From an uncultured Paracoccaceae bacterium (GTDB taxonomy: Bacteria; Pseudomonadota; Alphaproteobacteria; Rhodobacterales; Rhodobacteraceae): 21,579 nt of DNA. Shown here piece by piece: positions 9,250 through 16,986 of this stretch. The position numbers and the translations under genes are program-made. Numbering within the stretch: position 1 is the stretch's first letter; each line of letters begins with the position of its first letter. The notes below the pieces were generated by a model, which saw nothing but the letters and a program-made list of their open reading frames with translations, was not told the DNA's origin and searched no databases. The stretch is taken from the NCBI GenBank assembly GCA_937952085.1, contig CALFYQ010000368.1, forward strand, positions 1 to 21,579, in the 5' to 3' direction.

Positions 9250-11227
9250 GCGCCCCTCCCCCCGCGAGGCCGAGCCGCGCACGCATGCGCGCCGCGCCCG
9301 CCTGGATCAGCCGGTCCGCAATGATGGCGATGAAGGCGACGCAAAGCCCGGAGACGAGCCCCGCCCCCGCATTCGCCTTGGTCAGCGCGATGTAGACCTC
9401 CTGCCCCAGATCCCGCGTGCCGACGAGCGCGGTGATCACCAGCATCGAGAGCGCGAACATGATGGTCTGGTTGAGCCCGAGCATGATCTCCGGCAGCGCC
9501 AGCTTCAGCTTGATCCGCCGAAGGATCTGCCCCTCGGCGCAGCCCATCGCCCGGCCGGCCTCGACCAGCCTCGGATCGACGCCGTGGAGGCCGAGCACCG
9601 TGTAGCGGATCGCCGGCACGACCGAATAGGCGACGACCGCGAGCATGGCGGTGAAGTCTCCGACCCGGAAGAGCATCACCGCCGGCATGAGATAGACGAA
9701 GGACGGCAGCGTCTGGAGCGTGTCCACCGCCGCCTTCACGCCGGTCCAGAGCCAGGCCCGCTCCGCCGCGACGACGCCGATGGGCACGCCGATCAGCATC
9801 GCGAAAAGAACCGAGACGCCGCAGAGATAGACGGTCGTCATCGCCTGATCCCATAGCCCGGTGAAGGCGATCAACACGGTCAGCCCCGCGGTCAGCGCGC
9901 CGAGCCGCGGCCCGCCGAGGCGCCAGCCGGCGAAGCCGAGGAGCGCGGCGACGCCGAGCCAGGGGAGGCCGATCAGAAACCGCTTCACCGGGATCATCAG
10001 GTTGAGGAGAAGCGCGGTCTTCACCGCCTCCAGCGTGTCGAAGAAGGTGACGTTGATCTCCTGCATCACGCGGGACCAGAAATCGCCGCTCGAAAGCCGC
10101 CACGCCTCCGGGAAGGCGCCCGCCGCAGGCCAGATCGCGCCCGCGAGCGTGCTGAGCGCCAGGATCGCCACGGCTGCGGTGAGCCAGGGGTGGCGGGAGA
10201 GCCAGGTCGGGCCGGTCCTCGGCGCCAGATCCAGTCGAGCGAAGCCCTGGCTCAGCCGGTCCATCGCCACGGCGAGCGCGACGATGCAGAACCCCGCCTC
10301 GAGGCCGGCGCCGAAATCGAGCCGCCGGAGCGCCGCGAGGACGTCGAAGCCGAGCCCGCCCGCGCCGATCATCGAGGCGATGATCACCATGTTGAGCGAA
10401 AGCATGATGACCTGGTTCGCGCCGAGAAGGAGCGCGTCCTTCGCCGCGGGGATCATCACCCGCCAGGTCATCTGCCGGTTCGAGCAGCCGATCATCCGCC
10501 CGAGATCGACGATCTCCGTCGGCACCCGCGCCAGCGCCAGCAGCGTCACCCGAACCATCGGCGGCATGGCGTAGATCAGCGTGGCGACGATGGCGGCGAC
10601 CGGCCCGAACCCGAAAAGGATCAGGATCGGCACGAGATAGGCGAAGACCGGGATCGTCTGCATCAGGTCGAGCACGGGCGCGATGGCGCGGGCGAACCAG
10701 GGCGCGCGATGCGCCAGGATCCCGAGCGCGAGCCCGCCGGCGACGCCGAGGGGAACCGCGATGACGATCGAGGCGAGCGTCAGCATCGCGCTCTCCCAGC
10801 GGCCGAGCGCGGCGATGAAGCCGAAACAGGCGGCGACGAGGAGCGATAGCCGCCAGCCGCCGGCGCGATGGCCGAGCACCGCCGCGAGGCCGATCACCCC
10901 GATCCAGGAAAGCGGCGGCAAGCCCATCTCCGGCCAGCCCGCGGAGAGCAGCGCGAGGACGAGCCGATAGGGCGCGTCGAGGAGCGCCGAGACGAACCGG
11001 GTCAGCTCCGCGAAAGTGAAGAGCCCGAAGCTGGCGTCGTTCAGCAGCCATTTGACGAACTGGTTGAGCCAGCCGGCGAAGGGCGCCCGCCAGGCCCGCG
11101 GCAGATCGAACGCCCAGGGGAGGAGGGCGGCGCCCCAGCTTGCGAAGGCGAGGAAGGCGCCGAGCGCGAGCGCCCGGCCGAGCCCCCTCCCGCGCGGCGC
11201 GGGCGCCGGATGTGCGGCCGCCGTCAT
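9239..11227 (-). CDS. Quaternary-amine ABC transporter permease with two fused MetI-like domains
   Basis: A 662-aa multi-spanning inner-membrane protein. It contains two binding-protein-dependent permease domains in tandem: domain 1 about residues 145-330 and domain 2 about 465-645. Each has its EAA-type coupling helix (EIVDLGRMIGCSNRQMTWRV near 238-257 and RLVEAGRAMGCAEGQILRRI near 553-572) and the LQTIPVFAYLVP / LQTLPSFVYLMP helix typical of ProW/OpuAB. One polypeptide can therefore supply both halves of the channel, whereas ProW/OpuAB usually dimerise. The N-terminal 140 residues add extra hydrophobic segments. ATG 11227 lies 4 nt after the ATPase stop. The frame is open 24 codons further upstream, but that part overlaps the ATPase gene. 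Confidence 0.92.
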   Translation of the reverse strand: MTAAAHPAPAPRGRGLGRALALGAFLAFASWGAALLPWAFDLPRAWRAPFAGWLNQFVKWLLNDASFGLFTFAELTRFVSALLDAPYRLVLALLSAGWPEMGLPPLSWIGVIGLAAVLGHRAGGWRLSLLVAACFGFIAALGRWESAMLTLASIVIAVPLGVAGGLALGILAHRAPWFARAIAPVLDLMQTIPVFAYLVPILILFGFGPVAAIVATLIYAMPPMVRVTLLALARVPTEIVDLGRMIGCSNRQMTWRVMIPAAKDALLLGANQVIMLSLNMVIIASMIGAGGLGFDVLAALRRLDFGAGLEAGFCIVALAVAMDRLSQGFARLDLAPRTGPTWLSRHPWLTAAVAILALSTLAGAIWPAAGAFPEAWRLSSGDFWSRVMQEINVTFFDTLEAVKTALLLNLMIPVKRFLIGLPWLGVAALLGFAGWRLGGPRLGALTAGLTVLIAFTGLWDQAMTTVYLCGVSVLFAMLIGVPIGVVAAERAWLWTGVKAAVDTLQTLPSFVYLMPAVMLFRVGDFTAMLAVVAYSVVPAIRYTVLGLHGVDPRLVEAGRAMGCAEGQILRRIKLKLALPEIMLGLNQTIMFALSMLVITALVGTRDLGQEVYIALTKANAGAGLVSGLCVAFIAIIADRLIQAGAARMRARLGLAGGGAHGA

Positions 11228-11231
11228 TCGA

Positions 11232-12260
11232 TCAGCCCTGAAGCATGATCTCGACGACCGCGCCGCGGTGTAGATGCCCGACGGTGCGGCCCTCCGCATC
11301 GGTCACCGCCACCTCCTCCGCGCCGTCGAGGAAGGCGGGGGCCGCATCGGCGACGGTCGCGGTCTCGGGGAGGCTACGCGCCGGGGCCGGCCCCTCCGCC
11401 GGGCGCATCAGCGAGCGAAGCCGCGCCACCTTCGCGCGCGGCACGGCGCGGGTGAACTCCTCCACGTAGGGCGTCGCGGGGGAGAGGACGATGTCCTCGG
11501 GCGTTCCCACCTGCTCGATCGCGCCGTCCTTCATCACCGCGATCCGGTCGGCGAGGCGGATCGCCTCGTCGAAATCGTGGGTGATGAAGACGATGGTCTT
11601 GTGGAGCATCTTCTGGAGCCGCAGGAACTCGTCCTGCATCTCCCGCCGGATGAGCGGGTCGAGCGCCGAGAACGGCTCGTCGAGGAACCAGAGCTCCGGG
11701 TCCGCCGCGAGGCTCCGGGCGATGCCGACGCGCTGCTGCTGGCCGCCCGAAAGCTCCCGCGGATAGGCGCCTTCCCGGCCTTCGAGCCCGACCAGCGCCA
11801 CCATCTTCGCGGCGCGCGCCATTCGCTCCCCTCGCGCCACCCCCTGCACTTCGAGCGGGAAGGCCACGTTCTCGACCACCGACATGTGCGGCAGGAGGGC
11901 GAAGTGCTGAAACACCATGCCCATCCGGTGCCGGCGGATCTGCGTGATCTCCGCCTCGCTCGCCGCCAGAAGATCCCGCCCGTCGAACAGGATCTCCCCG
12001 GCCGTCGGCTCGATCAGCCGGGAGAGGCAGCGCACGAGCGTCGACTTGCCCGAGCCCGAGAGCCCCATGATGACGAAGATCTCGCCCTCGCGGACCTCGA
12101 GATCGACGCCGCGGATCGCACCGACATAGCCGGCGCCGGTCAGCGCCGCGGCGGAAGGCGCGGGGCCGTTCGCGGCCAGCCACGCCTTCGCCCCGGCGCC
12201 GAAGAGCTTCCAGACATTGCGGCAGACGAGCCGCGCGGCCCGCCCTGTCGGATCGCTCAC
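11232..12260 (-). CDS. Glycine-betaine/choline-type ABC transporter ATP-binding protein (ProV/OpuAA-like)
   Basis: A 342-aa ATPase. Walker A GLSGSGKST (66-74), Q-loop Gln118, signature LSGGQQQR (170-177), Walker B LWFLDEP (190-196) and switch His228 are all intact. The order NVWKLFG...GAIRGVDLEVREGEIFVIMGLSGSGKST and the phrase RHRMGMVFQHFALLPHM are characteristic of ProV/OpuAA. A short C-terminal extension (EEVAVTDAEGRTVGHLHRGAVVEIML) looks like a single reduced CBS-like unit rather than the full tandem osmosensor, so osmotic gating as in OpuA is doubtful. I place the start at GTG 12260, 8 nt after the binding-protein stop. The frame is open upstream to 12488, but that part is Arg/His-rich shadow of the preceding gene. 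Confidence 0.93.
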   Translation of the reverse strand: MSDPTGRAARLVCRNVWKLFGAGAKAWLAANGPAPSAAALTGAGYVGAIRGVDLEVREGEIFVIMGLSGSGKSTLVRCLSRLIEPTAGEILFDGRDLLAASEAEITQIRRHRMGMVFQHFALLPHMSVVENVAFPLEVQGVARGERMARAAKMVALVGLEGREGAYPRELSGGQQQRVGIARSLAADPELWFLDEPFSALDPLIRREMQDEFLRLQKMLHKTIVFITHDFDEAIRLADRIAVMKDGAIEQVGTPEDIVLSPATPYVEEFTRAVPRAKVARLRSLMRPAEGPAPARSLPETATVADAAPAFLDGAEEVAVTDAEGRTVGHLHRGAVVEIMLQG

Positions 12261-12268
12261 GGCAGGGC

Positions 12269-13219
12269 CTACTTTCCGATCCAGCCCTTCCAGGTCGCCT
12301 CGTGCGCCTTCATCCAGTCGGCGACGACGCCGGCGACGGTGGCGCCTTCGAGGTCCACCTTGGTGATCATCGCGCCCATGTCGTCGTTGGTGATGGTGAA
12401 GGCCTCGATCGCGGCGGCGGCGCCCGGCCACTTGTCCTTCACGCCGGCCCAGCCGACCTTCCAGATCTCGCCGAAGGGCTTGCCGCAATCATAGGCCATG
12501 TCGGCGTTCGAGCCCCAGGCCGGATCGTTGTAGCAATCGGCCGTGTACTCCGGGAACTCGACCCATTCGCCCTGATACTTCGCCGGCGCCCAGTGCGGCG
12601 CGTAGACCCAGAGCATGATCGGCGCCTTCCGCTGCACCGCGCTTTCGAGCTCGGCGAAGAGCGCGGCGTCGGTGCCGGCGTGGATCACCTCGAAGGGAAG
12701 ATCGAGCGCCTCGACCCGCTCGTCGTCGAAGCCGCCCCAGGTGACGGGGCCGCCGAGATAGCGGCCCTTCGGCGCCGTCTCGGGCGCCGAGAAGGCCTCG
12801 GCGCAGGCCGGCTCCAGAAGCGCCTTCCAGTCCGGCAGGCCCGGGCAGCGCTCCTTCATGTAGAGCGGGTACCACCACTCTTCCTTCGCCTTCATGCCGG
12901 TCGGGCCGAAGACGACGACCTTGCCGGTCGCGGTGGCGGCGTCCATCGCCTCCCGGCCCGTCGTCTCCCACATCTCCATGGCGACGTGGAGATCGCCAGT
13001 CTCCAGCCCGGCGAATTGCGCCAGGTAGTCGGCCTGGACGTATTCGACGTTGTAGCCGGCCGCCTTCAGCACCTCGCCCATCAGCTCGGTGGTGATGAGC
13101 TGGCCGGTCCAGTCATGCAGCGTCAGCCGGATCGGATCGGTCGATTCCTGCGCCAGCGCGGGCAGCGCGGCGAAGCACGCCGCGGCCGCGGCCAGGTTGC
13201 GGACATATCGGTTCTTCAT
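12269..13219 (-). CDS. Periplasmic substrate-binding protein of a quaternary-amine ABC transporter (OpuAC-like)
   Basis: A 316-aa exported protein. The signal peptide is MKNRYVRN followed by a hydrophobic Ala-rich core, with a probable cut after ALA (residue 23). The mature part begins IRLTLHDWTGQ, the usual OpuAC start. Aromatic residues suited to a cation-pi cage are prominent: W37, W84, W115, W116, W161, W204, W210. Four Cys in the mature protein (C125, C139, C229, C245) could form two disulfides. The family binds glycine betaine, choline, proline betaine, carnitine or DMSP. It is the first gene of the five-gene operon, about 90 nt downstream of a plausible promoter. Confidence 0.93.
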   Translation of the reverse strand: MKNRYVRNLAAAAACFAALPALAQESTDPIRLTLHDWTGQLITTELMGEVLKAAGYNVEYVQADYLAQFAGLETGDLHVAMEMWETTGREAMDAATATGKVVVFGPTGMKAKEEWWYPLYMKERCPGLPDWKALLEPACAEAFSAPETAPKGRYLGGPVTWGGFDDERVEALDLPFEVIHAGTDAALFAELESAVQRKAPIMLWVYAPHWAPAKYQGEWVEFPEYTADCYNDPAWGSNADMAYDCGKPFGEIWKVGWAGVKDKWPGAAAAIEAFTITNDDMGAMITKVDLEGATVAGVVADWMKAHEATWKGWIGK

Positions 13220-13314
13220 CTCGCCAGACCCCCTGTCGTTTCCCGGCCCCGCGCTGCTGGCGCCCTGTCTCTCGCGCGGGACGGATTGCTTTCGCGGGCG
13301 CCGTAGATGGGCCG

Positions 13315-13343
13315 AGTAACGGACAGGCTCGGATTCGAGTCAA
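13315..13343 (-). promoter_or_regulatory. Sigma70-like promoter of the amine transporter/oxidoreductase operon
   Basis: On the minus strand TTGACT (13343-13338, 5 of 6 to consensus) is followed after exactly 17 nt by GTTACT (13320-13315, 3 of 6). This would start transcription near 13307 and give a leader of about 88 nt before the binding-protein ATG. It lies in the least GC-rich part of the intergenic region. The -10 box is weak, consistent with an activated or regulated promoter. Confidence 0.45.
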
Positions 13344-13353
13344 ATGCGCATTT
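13342..13353. promoter_or_regulatory. Perfect 12-bp palindrome, candidate operator
   Basis: AAATGCGCATTT reads identically on both strands and shares its last two bases with the -35 box of the operon promoter. An A/T-flanked perfect dyad abutting a promoter is the usual shape of a dimeric regulator site. No regulator gene is visible in the window, so the protein that would bind is unknown. Confidence 0.4.
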
Positions 13354-13512
13354 CCGGGTTTTGCCTTCCGCCGGCGGGATTTGCCGGGCGCGGCCCGTGG
13401 TCCGCGCGCCTCACGGCGCCGTGGCTTCGGGCAGTAACACGGCGCGGTGGCGCGCCCCAAGGAAGCTGAGCGGAGCCCCCCCTGCCCCGTGGCGCCGCGG
13501 CGCAGGTCGCGC

Positions 13513-13518
13513 TAGATT
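13513..13518 (+). promoter_or_regulatory. Possible -10 box immediately before mepA
   Basis: TAGATT (4 of 6 to TATAAT) ends 8 nt before the mepA ATG at 13527. No clear Shine-Dalgarno sequence precedes that ATG, so the transcript could be leaderless or nearly so. No convincing -35 box is seen at the right distance. Confidence 0.25.
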
Positions 13519-13526
13519 CCGTTTCG

Positions 13527-14381
13527 ATGATGCGCCTCCCGATCCTCCTCTTCGTCCTCCTCCTCCCTGCCGTCGCTTCCGCGGCGCCGGCGGCGAAGAC
13601 GCTGTTCGGCGCCAAGGCGGCGCCGGCGGCCTCGCTCGCCCCCGCCTCCTACGGCTCCTACGCCAGGGGCTGCCTCGCGGGCGCCGCGCGGCTACCGGAG
13701 ACCGGCCCCTCCTGGCAGGCGATGCGGCTCGAGCGGAACCGCAACTGGGGGCGGCCTGAGCTTGTCGCCTTCGTCGAGCGGCTCGGCGCGGCGGCGCAGG
13801 CGATCGGCTGGCCCGGCCTTCTCGTCGGCGACCTCAGCCAGCCGCGCGGCGGGCCCATGGCCTCGGGCCACGCCTCGCACCAGATCGGCCTCGACGCCGA
13901 CATCTGGCTCCGCCCCGGCTTCGCGCGGGAGCTGAGCTTCACGGAGCGGAAGGAGATTTCCTCCTTCACCGTCACCCGACCCGACCAGCTTTCGGTCAAC
14001 GAAAGCTGGACGCCCGAACACATGGCGCTGATCCGCGCCGCGGCGGAGGACCCGGCGGTTGCGCGCCTCTTCGTCCACGCCGCGATCAAGGACCGGATGT
14101 GCAGGGACGCCGGGGCGGATCGCGACTGGCTGCGCAAGGTGCGCCCCTGGTGGGGCCACAACGCGCATTTCCACGTGCGGCTCGCCTGCCCCGACGCGGC
14201 CTCGGGCTGCGTAGATCAGGACCCGCCGCCGCCCGGCGACGGCTGCGACGCGTCGCTCGCCTGGTGGTTCTCCGACGAGGCGCTCAAGCCGAAGCCGGAT
14301 CCGAACGCGCCGAAACCGAAGCCCGCCCTCACCCTCGCCGACCTGCCCGCCGAATGCGCCCGCGTGCTCGACGCCGAATAG
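13527..14381 (+). CDS. mepA: Penicillin-insensitive murein endopeptidase MepA
   Basis: A 284-aa exported LAS-type zinc peptidase that cleaves the D-Ala-meso-DAP crosslink of peptidoglycan in the periplasm. The signal peptide is MMRLPILLFVLLLPAVASA with a likely cut near residue 19-20. Zinc and active-site residues are seen as SHQIGLDADIW (His118, Asp125) and GHNAHFHVR (His211, His214, His216). The 7-residue and 3/5-residue spacings are those of E. coli MepA. Paired cysteines include C49, C192, C221, C228 and C240. The start is ATGATG, so the second ATG (13530) is an alternative. The tail PKPDPNAPKPKP is a proline-lysine linker before the C-terminus. The 3' end overlaps the next gene by 28 nt in another frame. 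Confidence 0.95.
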   Translation: MMRLPILLFVLLLPAVASAAPAAKTLFGAKAAPAASLAPASYGSYARGCLAGAARLPETGPSWQAMRLERNRNWGRPELVAFVERLGAAAQAIGWPGLLVGDLSQPRGGPMASGHASHQIGLDADIWLRPGFARELSFTERKEISSFTVTRPDQLSVNESWTPEHMALIRAAAEDPAVARLFVHAAIKDRMCRDAGADRDWLRKVRPWWGHNAHFHVRLACPDAASGCVDQDPPPPGDGCDASLAWWFSDEALKPKPDPNAPKPKPALTLADLPAECARVLDAE

Positions 14382-15295
14382 CACCGCTCTTCGCCGCGCT
14401 CCTCGTCGCCGCCCCCGCCGCGGCGGCGGAGTGGCGGGCGGTGGAAGTGGAGACGGCGCCGATGGTCTTCGAGGCGCCGGCGGGCGGCGCGCTCGCCTTC
14501 CGCGGCGCGCTCGCGCTTCGGTCGCCGGACCCGGAATTCGGCGGGCTTTCCGGCCTCGTGATGACCGGCCCGCGCGCCGGTCTCGCCATCTCCGACGCCG
14601 GCCGCTGGGCTCGGTTCGAGCTTCGGATCGAGGCCGGGCGGCTCGTCGGCGTCGAGGCGGTTGCGCTCGCCCCGCTCATCGACGGAAGCGGCAAGCCGCT
14701 CGAACGCGGCGGGCGGGACGCGGAATCGCTCGCCCGAGACCCGGAGACCGGCCGCGTCTGGGTCTCCTTCGAGGGCGATTTCCGCATTGCGCGCTATGAC
14801 GCGCCGCCGGGGCCCGAGGCGGCGGAGCTTCGCGAACCCGAATGGGAGCGCGACTTCGAGATCAACCAGGGGTTCGAGGCGCTGGCGCTCCGCCCCGGCG
14901 GCGGCCTCTGGGCGGTGGCGGAGGCCGAACGCGGCGGCGCGCACCAAATCTGGTCGGAGGCGGCGGGAAGCTGGCGCCGCGGCGCCCTTCCGGCCGACCC
15001 GCCCTGGCGGCCGACCGGCGCCGATTTCGGCCCGGACGGGCGGCTCTACCTGACAGAGCGGGCCTTTTCGATCTTCGGCGGGTTCCGCTTCCGGCTCCGG
15101 CGCTTCGAGGCGGGGGCGGATGCGCTCTCAAGGCCCGAGACGCTGATCGAGCTCGGCGCCGAAACGAAGATCGACAACATCGAGGGCGTGACGCTCTGGA
15201 CGGAAGACGGGCGCGCCTTCCTCCTCCTCCTCTCGGACGACAATTTTCTGCCGATGCAGCGCAACGTCCTCGCCCTCTTCGAGGTGACGGGCTAG
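14354..15295 (+). CDS. Exported esterase-like activity of phytase family protein
   Basis: A 313-aa protein with signal peptide MRPRARRRIAPLFAALLVAAPAAA (cut near residue 24-25). The mature chain looks like the phytase-like beta-propeller of the 'esterase-like activity of phytase' family (Pfam PF13449). It shows repeated strand motifs such as FGGLSGLVMTGPRAGLAISDAGRW, RDAESLARDPETGRVWVSFEG, NQGFEALALRPGGGLWAVAE and NIEGVTLWTEDGRAFLLLLSDDNF. The terminal SDDNF segment is characteristic. Natural substrates of this family are not established. ATG 14354 is the only start giving a proper signal peptide; it lies inside mepA, so expression may be coupled to mepA translation. Confidence 0.87.
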   Translation: MRPRARRRIAPLFAALLVAAPAAAAEWRAVEVETAPMVFEAPAGGALAFRGALALRSPDPEFGGLSGLVMTGPRAGLAISDAGRWARFELRIEAGRLVGVEAVALAPLIDGSGKPLERGGRDAESLARDPETGRVWVSFEGDFRIARYDAPPGPEAAELREPEWERDFEINQGFEALALRPGGGLWAVAEAERGGAHQIWSEAAGSWRRGALPADPPWRPTGADFGPDGRLYLTERAFSIFGGFRFRLRRFEAGADALSRPETLIELGAETKIDNIEGVTLWTEDGRAFLLLLSDDNFLPMQRNVLALFEVTG

Positions 15296-15342
15296 CGCCC
15301 GCCGCGCCGCGTTCCTACTCTCCGCAAGGAAGGGAGGCCCCG

Positions 15343-16356
15343 ATGGTCCGATACTCGCTGCTCGATCTCGCGCCGGTGCCCGAAGGCGCGACCGCCGGCG
15401 ACGCGCTTCAGAACGCGCTCGACCTCGCCCGCCATGCGGAGCGCTGGGGCTATCACCGGTTCTGGATGGCGGAGCATCACAACATGCCCGGCATCGCCAG
15501 CGCGGCGACGGCGGTGGCGCTCGCCCATGTCGGCGCCGGCACCTCGACGATCCGCATCGGCGCCGGCGGCGTGATGCTGCCGAACCACGCGCCGCTCGTG
15601 ATCGCGGAGCAGTTCGGCACGCTCGAGGCGCTCCATCCCGGCCGGGTCGATCTCGGCCTCGGGCGCGCGCCGGGGACGGACGGGGCGACGGCCCGCGCGC
15701 TCCGCCTCCGCCATGACGCGCCGGACGAGTTCCCGCAGGACGTGATGGAGCTCATGTCCTATTTCGACGACCTCCACCCCGAGCACCCGATCCGCGCGGT
15801 GCCGGGACAGGGCGCGAAAGTGCCGATCTACATTCTCGGCTCCTCGCTCTATGGCGCGCAGATGGCGGCCTATTTCGGCCTGCCCTACGCCTTCGCCTCG
15901 CATTTCGCGCCGGCCCTGCTCGACGAGGCGCTCTCGATCTACCGCGCGAATTTCCGCCCCTCGGCGCGGCTCGACGCGCCCTACGCCATCATGGCGGCCG
16001 GCCTCGCCGCGGCGGAGACCGACCGGGAGGCGGAATATCACCGCTCCTCGCAGGTCCTCGCCTTCGCCAATCTCCGGCTCGGCCGCCCCGGAAAGCTGCC
16101 GCGGCCGGTGGATGACGTCGCCGCCCGCGTGCCGCCGGCGGCATTGGCGCAGGCCGAGGCCGCGCTCGGCTGCGCCGCGGTCGGATCGCCCGCCACGGTG
16201 CGCCGGCGGCTCCGCGAGCTGATCGAGGCGCACAAGCCCGACGAGGTGATGCTCACCGGCATGATCCACGACCATGCCGCGCGGCTCCGCTCCTTCGAGA
16301 TCGGCGCCGAGGCGATGCGGGACCTTGCGGAGTGTGAGCCGGCGGCGGCCTCCTGA
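15343..16356 (+). CDS. LLM-class (luciferase-like) flavin-dependent oxidoreductase
   Basis: A 337-aa member of the bacterial-luciferase-like monooxygenase group, of the single-component type often annotated as MsnO8 family. Seen are the N-terminal SLLDLAPVPEG, the signature HAERWGYHRFWMAEHHNMPGIASAAT, then IRIGAGGVMLPNHAPLVIAEQFGTLEALHPGRVDLGLGRAPGTD, and the late GSPATVRRRLRELIE. These residues form the flavin-binding TIM barrel. Family members use reduced FMN (or F420 in actinobacteria) and the substrate here is unknown. AAGGAAGGGAGG just upstream is a strong ribosome-binding site fixing ATG 15343. The frame is open much further upstream, but that region is out of frame with and covered by the preceding gene. 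It ends 9 nt from the convergent ureG stop. Confidence 0.93.
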   Translation: MVRYSLLDLAPVPEGATAGDALQNALDLARHAERWGYHRFWMAEHHNMPGIASAATAVALAHVGAGTSTIRIGAGGVMLPNHAPLVIAEQFGTLEALHPGRVDLGLGRAPGTDGATARALRLRHDAPDEFPQDVMELMSYFDDLHPEHPIRAVPGQGAKVPIYILGSSLYGAQMAAYFGLPYAFASHFAPALLDEALSIYRANFRPSARLDAPYAIMAAGLAAAETDREAEYHRSSQVLAFANLRLGRPGKLPRPVDDVAARVPPAALAQAEAALGCAAVGSPATVRRRLRELIEAHKPDEVMLTGMIHDHAARLRSFEIGAEAMRDLAECEPAAAS

Positions 16357-16365
16357 GGCGCGCGC

Positions 16366-16986
16366 TCAGGCGGCGACCAGCCCGCCCTCCCGTTCGAGGA
16401 AGGCCACGATATCGGGCACGCCTTCGCCGTGCCGGAGCCGGGTGAAGAGCCAGGGCCGGCCCTTCCGGATCCGCTCCGCGTCCCGCTCCATCACGTCGAG
16501 CGAGGCGCCGACATGCGGCGCGAGGTCGGTCTTGTTGATGAGAAGAAGGTCGGAGCGGGTGATGCCGGGCCCGCCCTTCCGCGGAATCTCCTCCCCCGCC
16601 GCCACGTCGATGACGTAGATCGTCAGGTCCGCCAGTTCCGGCGAGAAGGTGGCGGCGAGGTTGTCCCCGCCCGACTCGATGAAGACGAGGTCGAGATCGG
16701 GGTGACGCCTTCGCATCTCGGCGACGGCGGCGAGGTTGATCGAGGCGTCCTCCCGGATCGCGGTGTGCGGGCAGCCGCCCGTCTCCACCCCGATGATCCG
16801 GTCCGACGGCAGCGCCTGGGACCGCATCAGCGCCTCCGCATCCTCCCGCGTGTAGATGTCGTTGGTGATCGCGCCGACGGACCAGCGCTCCCGCATCGCC
16901 TTGCAGAGCGCGTCGGTCAGCGTCGTCTTGCCGGCGCCGACCGGGCCGCCGATGCCGACGCGAAGGGGGCCGTGGGGAGATTTCAT
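16366..16986 (-). CDS. ureG: Urease accessory GTPase UreG
   Basis: A 206-aa SIMIBI-class GTPase that drives nickel delivery to urease with UreE, UreF and UreD/H. The P-loop GPVGAGKT is at 14-21. The nickel-binding Cys-Pro-His motif is in ETGGCPHTAIREDAS (CPH 72-74). The metal-switch segment ESGGDNLAATFSPEL is at 104-118, and the guanine-specificity motif NKTD at 151-154. Length is typical and all hallmarks are intact. The ATG at 16986 forms an ATGA overlap with the ureF stop. It is the last gene of the minus-strand unit. Confidence 0.97.
   Translation of the reverse strand: MKSPHGPLRVGIGGPVGAGKTTLTDALCKAMRERWSVGAITNDIYTREDAEALMRSQALPSDRIIGVETGGCPHTAIREDASINLAAVAEMRRRHPDLDLVFIESGGDNLAATFSPELADLTIYVIDVAAGEEIPRKGGPGITRSDLLLINKTDLAPHVGASLDVMERDAERIRKGRPWLFTRLRHGEGVPDIVAFLEREGGLVAA

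Larger units (their letters stand above)
13220..13526. other. Intergenic divergent control region
   Basis: These 307 nt separate the minus-strand amine-transporter operon from plus-strand mepA. No credible short gene is seen. The region holds a sigma70-like promoter for the operon (13315-13343), a perfect 12-bp palindrome at 13342-13353, a second perfect 12-bp but GC-rich palindrome at 13412-13423 (CACGGCGCCGTG), and a -10-like TAGATT at 13513-13518 just before mepA. The part from 13321 to 13375 is visibly richer in A/T than its surroundings. Confidence 0.6.

Noticed and set aside
9153..11051. Minus-strand open frame of about 630 codons within the permease
   Set aside because: It is a frame-shifted reading of the permease gene with very high Arg content and no membrane helices. 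The permease frame itself has both MetI-like domains intact.
13412..13423. Second perfect 12-bp palindrome CACGGCGCCGTG as an operator
   Set aside because: It is made almost entirely of G/C in a GC-rich context, where such palindromes are frequent by chance, and it is not aligned with a promoter box.
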